Assembly (NCBI RefSeq): GCF_000733765.1
Contig: NZ_JPOG01000001.1
Location: forward strand, 248,001-312,000
Length of the DNA stretch: 64,000 nt
Source: Algiphilus aromaticivorans DG1253
GTDB taxonomy: Bacteria > Pseudomonadota > Gammaproteobacteria > Nevskiales > Nevskiaceae
Reading direction: 5' to 3'
In this document: piece after piece, positions 61,404-64,000 of the stretch
Layout of the letters: every line of letters starts with the position of its first letter
Position numbering within the stretch: position 1 is the stretch's first letter
Made by a program: the position numbers and the translations under genes
Notes under the pieces: generated by a model
What the model was told of the DNA's origin: nothing
The model's database searches: none
What the model saw: only the letters and a program-made list of their open reading frames with translations

Positions 61404-62507
61404 TCAGGCCGCTGCGCTATCGGCCAGTGCCGGGTAGTCGGTGTAGCCGTGCTCATCACCACCGTAAAAGCTTTGTGGATCCGGTGTGTTGAGCGCCGCG
61501 CCGGCAGCGAGGCGTTCGGGCAGATCCGGATTGGCGATGTAGGCGCGGCCGAAGGCCACTGCGTCGGCGTCACCGGCAGCGATGGCGGTCTCGGCGCTGG
61601 CCGCGTCGTAGTCGGCGTTGACTACCAGTCGGCCCCTGTAGAGCGGCCGGAAATGCCGCGTCGGAATGGCGTGTCCGCCGTGGCGGATATCGGCTTCCAC
61701 GGGTTCCAGCAAGTGGAGATAGGCCAGATCGTAGTCGTTCAGCTTCTTCACGAAGCTGTCGAAAGTGGTCTCGGGGTCCGAGTCGCGCATGTCGTTGAAG
61801 GTGCCGCTCGGTGACAGCCGGATGCCGACGCGACTGGCGGGCCAGACCGACAGCACGGCTTCCAGAACGGCCAGTGGCAGCCGCATGCGTTTCTCAAGGC
61901 TGCCGCCCCAGTCGTCGTGACGCTGATTCGTGCCGTCGCGCAGGAATTGATCCAGCAGATAGCCGTTCGCGTTGTGGATCTCGACACCGTCGAAGCCGGC
62001 GCTTCGCGCATTCTCGGCAGCCTGCCGATATTGCTCGATGATGCCGGGAATCTCCTCGGCTTCAAGGGCGCGTGGCGTTACGAAGTCCTGCGGTCCGTCG
62101 TAGGTCAATGCCTTTCCCGCGGGGCGAACCGCGCTCGGGGCGACCGGTAGCTCGCCCTTCGGTTGCAGCGAGGGGTGCGATATGCGGCCGACGTGCCAGA
62201 GTTGCATGAAGATGCGCCCGCCGGCTGCGTGTACCGCGTCGGTAACGCGCTGCCAGCCCGCGATCTGCGCTTCGCTGTGGATGCCCGGCGTGTTCGGGTA
62301 GCCGATCCCTTCCGGAGCGATCTGGGTAGCTTCGCTGATGATGAGCCCCGCCGATGCGCGCTGTTCGTAATAGCGTATGTTCATCGCTTGCGGCACGTTG
62401 CCGGTGCCGGCGCGGTTGCGCGTCAGTGGTGCCATCAGCACCCGGTTGGGCATGGCGATGTCGCCCAGTTGCAGGGGCTCGAAGAGGTACGGGTGGGGGG
62501 TGCTCAT
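61404..62507 (-). CDS. Old yellow enzyme, alkene reductase (NemA-like)
   Basis: 367-aa FMN-dependent ene-reductase. Starts MSTPHPYLFEPLQLGDIAMPNRVLMAPLTRNRAG; the FMN/active-site pieces are FMQLWHVGRISHPSLQPKG, FDGVEIHNANGYLLDQFLRDGTNQRHDDWGGSLEKR (H-x2-N pair) and the C-terminal DADAVAFGRAYIANPDLPERL. It reduces activated C=C bonds, maleimides and nitro compounds with NADPH. ATG 62507 has AGGAGT. A NemR-type operator precedes it (62538-62553). Confidence 0.94.
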   Translation of the reverse strand: MSTPHPYLFEPLQLGDIAMPNRVLMAPLTRNRAGTGNVPQAMNIRYYEQRASAGLIISEATQIAPEGIGYPNTPGIHSEAQIAGWQRVTDAVHAAGGRIFMQLWHVGRISHPSLQPKGELPVAPSAVRPAGKALTYDGPQDFVTPRALEAEEIPGIIEQYRQAAENARSAGFDGVEIHNANGYLLDQFLRDGTNQRHDDWGGSLEKRMRLPLAVLEAVLSVWPASRVGIRLSPSGTFNDMRDSDPETTFDSFVKKLNDYDLAYLHLLEPVEADIRHGGHAIPTRHFRPLYRGRLVVNADYDAASAETAIAAGDADAVAFGRAYIANPDLPERLAAGAALNTPDPQSFYGGDEHGYTDYPALADSAAA

Positions 62508-62537
62508 GTATGGACTCCTGTTTCTTCTGAATCCGAG

Positions 62538-62553
62538 TAGACCGGTCGGTTTA
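62538..62553. promoter_or_regulatory. NemR-type box 2, TAGACC-N4-GGTTTA
   Basis: TAGACCGGTCGGTTTA lies between the TetR stop (62572) and the old yellow enzyme start (62507). It fits the E. coli NemR box pattern TAGACC-N4-GGTCTA with one substitution, and shares TAGACCGGTCG with the site upstream of the TetR gene at 63210. It suggests an extra promoter for nemA. Confidence 0.7.
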
Positions 62554-62571
62554 GGCCGGGGCAAATAAAAA

Positions 62572-63198
62572 TCAGGCCCGCGCAAGCACGCGTTCGAAGA
62601 AGGTGTCGCGGAAGGCCTGCATTGGTTGCGGGTCGCGGGTGACCTTGGCGCGCAGCACCGCGCCCTCCCAGCCGACGAGGAGGAACTCGGCGAGTTGCTC
62701 CGGCTCGCTGTCCGGGGCGAGATCACCGCGCCGGCGCGCCGTCGCAAGGCATTCGGCGAAGCGTGCTGTCCAGCCCGAGAAGACTTCCTGCAGGCGCTCG
62801 CGGAATGCAGCGTTCTGCCCGGCGAGTTCCTGCGCGAGATTGCCCATCAGGCAGCCTCGCGCGAAATCGCCGGCGCCCATCTCCGTGATGCCAGCCTCCA
62901 GAAAGTTGCGCAGCCGCTCAAGCGGTGCGACGGCATCGTCGTCGAGGATGCGGTCGAGCTTGTCCTGATAGTGGGCGTCGAAATGCTCGATGACGGCGAG
63001 CCCGAAATCTTCCTTGCTGGCGAAGTAGTAATAGAAGGAGCCCTTGGGGACGCCTGCGGCGTCGAGGATCGCCTTGATGCCGGTGTTGTTGTAGCCCTGC
63101 GTACTGATCAGCTCCGCGCCCACCTGCAGAAGCTGGCTGCGCGTATCGGCGCGCCCGACTCGCGCTGGGCAGGAGCTGTTGGCTGTATCAGCGTTCAT
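62572..63198 (-). CDS. TetR-family regulator, NemR-like
   Basis: 208-aa repressor. HTH: RSQLLQVGAELISTQGYNNTGIKAILDAAGVPKGSFYYYFASKEDFGLAVIEHF, which matches the NemR/AcuR style. Conserved cysteine near the end of the ligand domain region (ARGCLMGNLAQELA), the Cys position used for electrophile sensing in this group. The start ATG 63198 follows a NemR-type dyad at 63210-63224. First gene of an operon with old yellow enzyme and MDR reductase. The gap 63225-63490 shows no gene. Confidence 0.9.
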   Translation of the reverse strand: MNADTANSSCPARVGRADTRSQLLQVGAELISTQGYNNTGIKAILDAAGVPKGSFYYYFASKEDFGLAVIEHFDAHYQDKLDRILDDDAVAPLERLRNFLEAGITEMGAGDFARGCLMGNLAQELAGQNAAFRERLQEVFSGWTARFAECLATARRRGDLAPDSEPEQLAEFLLVGWEGAVLRAKVTRDPQPMQAFRDTFFERVLARA

Positions 63199-63209
63199 GC
63201 ACGCCAGAA

Positions 63210-63224
63210 TAGACCGGTCGTCTA
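63210..63224. promoter_or_regulatory. NemR-type box 1, TAGACCGGTCGTCTA
   Basis: Dyad TAGAC-N5-GTCTA upstream of the TetR start, sharing the first 11 bases with the second box at 62538. It fits autoregulation. Confidence 0.7.
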
Positions 63225-63490
63225 TATGTCGCAAGTGACGGGGCAGCGTGCTTCTTTTGAGGGTGAAGACCGGCGCTGGTCCGGCGGCGGCCGTTCCCTG
63301 GTCAGGGCCACGAGCCACAGGTCGCGCGCCGGGTGTCTGCGGTGTGTGGCCCGAAGCCTCGACATCGGCTGCATCCACATCCGGCACTGCCACGTAACTG
63401 AGTGTTGGAGGAGGTCGTTTCAGATCGGCTTGTGCCGCGTCGGCTTTCCTCCTTCGCAGTGCACCGAACCGAATGATGAGGAGTTGCAAG

Positions 63491-64000
63491 ATGGCCAGAT
63501 CGAAACTATCGACATCCGCCACCGGGGGTCTCCGGGCAGCGGTCGCTGCTGCAGCCTTGCTGGCTGCAGGCAATACATGGGCGACGGACTTCGTCGTGAC
63601 CTCGCTCGCGGACAACACCGCCAGCGATGGTGACGTCACTCTGCGCGAGGCGTTGATCGCCGCGAGCACCAACGCGAGCGCTGGCGATGCGCCCGCTGGT
63701 GAAGTGGACGGCGACAGCATCACCTTCGCGCCGGGGCTGCTGGAACTCGCCGAGCCGACTATCACCCTTAACAGCAATCTAGGCGCGCTGAGTATCGACG
63801 ACGATGTTGTTATCGACGGCAGCATCGGCCTGACAGGGCTGGTTTCGCTCACCGTCGATGCTGGCGGTATGCAGCGCGCCTTCAGCATCGACGCGAGCGG
63901 CGGCGCTGGCAGCATGCAGTCCGTGACGATCAGCAGCATCAACATCACCAACGGCGCCAGCGACAGCAGTGGCGGTGCGATGCAGATTGTCGCGGGCAGC
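63491..64000 (+). CDS. CSLREA-type parallel beta-helix surface protein, 5' part
   Basis: 170 codons to the window edge, frame still open. ATG 63491 has GAGGAG. A signal peptide (ALLAAGNTWA) is followed by DFVVTSLADNTASDGDVTLREALIAAS, the CSLREA-domain pattern seen at the start of right-handed beta-helix (polymorphic outer-membrane/choice-of-anchor) proteins. Then come short repeats such as LGALSIDDDVVIDGS and VTISSINITNGASDSSGGAM, as expected for beta-helix coils. These proteins are typically very large, exported and anchored or released by a C-terminal domain not seen here. Truncated only by the window. Confidence 0.85.
   Translation, partial: MARSKLSTSATGGLRAAVAAAALLAAGNTWATDFVVTSLADNTASDGDVTLREALIAASTNASAGDAPAGEVDGDSITFAPGLLELAEPTITLNSNLGALSIDDDVVIDGSIGLTGLVSLTVDAGGMQRAFSIDASGGAGSMQSVTISSINITNGASDSSGGAMQIVAGS

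Noticed and set aside
62572-63951. Long N-terminal extension of the NemR-like TetR frame
   Set aside because: The extension is antisense to the beta-helix gene and overlaps the NemR box; the TetR homology begins just after ATG 63198.

Overview
The window looks like a high-GC, free-living gammaproteobacterial chromosome. The evidence is a uvrA - MFS transporter - ssb block, gammaproteobacterial-type aceE/aceF, and many oxidative and lipophilic-substrate enzymes: an AlkB-rubredoxin fusion, a flavin (Baeyer-Villiger type) monooxygenase, two DUF1302 outer-membrane proteins, an acyl-lipid desaturase, SDRs and an enoyl-CoA hydratase. The gene content recalls marine or soil hydrocarbon degraders of the Nevskiales/Salinisphaerales/Solimonas-Algiphilus kind. 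That placement is inference from protein content only. I see no rRNA, tRNA, CRISPR array, prophage or complete insertion sequence.

Layout. 0.2-2.3 kb: a GlxA-type regulator diverges from a small ABM-domain gene, followed by a scar of decayed pieces (5' end of a GlcG/HbpS gene, 5' end of a UvrA-like gene, 3' end of an IS3-type transposase). 2.4-6.8 kb (minus): quinohemoprotein alcohol dehydrogenase, desaturase, nitronate monooxygenase. 7.0-11.3 kb (plus): DAD-like cupin, SYLF-domain lipoprotein-like protein, TonB receptor. 11.4-14.7 kb: flavin monooxygenase and TetR (minus) divergent from a SnoaL/ABM/zinc-ribbon fusion. 14.7-17.1 kb: REP-like repeats and katG. 17.4-22.1 kb: trans-acting enoyl reductase, GNAT, then an SDR + DsbA-like isomerase pair divergent from TetR + enoyl-CoA hydratase. 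22.2-26.6 kb: OmpA-like protein and a PAS/GAF/GGDEF/EAL protein. 26.6-29.3 kb: AraC regulator divergent from alkB-rubredoxin. 29.4-30.5 kb: RES/Xre toxin-antitoxin. 30.5-39.8 kb: small beta-barrel, MFS, DUF2339 + DUF3999 pair, RidA, AhpD-like, aldo/keto reductase and AraC. 39.9-45.2 kb: tandem DUF1302 paralogues. 45.3-49.9 kb: uvrA, MFS, ssb. 49.9-55.3 kb: LysR and aceEF. 55.3-55.9 kb: PIN toxin-antitoxin. 56.0-63.2 kb: two electrophile-response style units facing each other (LysR / pirin-pirin-OsmC-quinone reductase, and NemR-like TetR / old yellow enzyme / quinone reductase). The right edge holds the start of a CSLREA-type beta-helix surface protein.

How the genes fit together. Several clusters have the form 'divergent regulator plus oxidoreductases', often with visible dyads in the control region: TetR operators at 13.65 and 20.6 kb, a 21-bp-phased AraC dyad pair at 27.7 kb, and NemR-type boxes at 62.5 and 63.2 kb. 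Alkane hydroxylation (AlkB), alcohol oxidation (PQQ-ADH), ketone oxygenation (flavin monooxygenase), beta-oxidation-type steps (ECH, SDR) and outer-membrane proteins of a class linked to hydrophobic substrates (DUF1302) could form a hydrocarbon/lipid catabolic repertoire. Pirins, OsmC, old yellow enzyme, quinone reductases and KatG would handle the resulting electrophile and peroxide stress. The links between clusters are inference; no single operon joins them.
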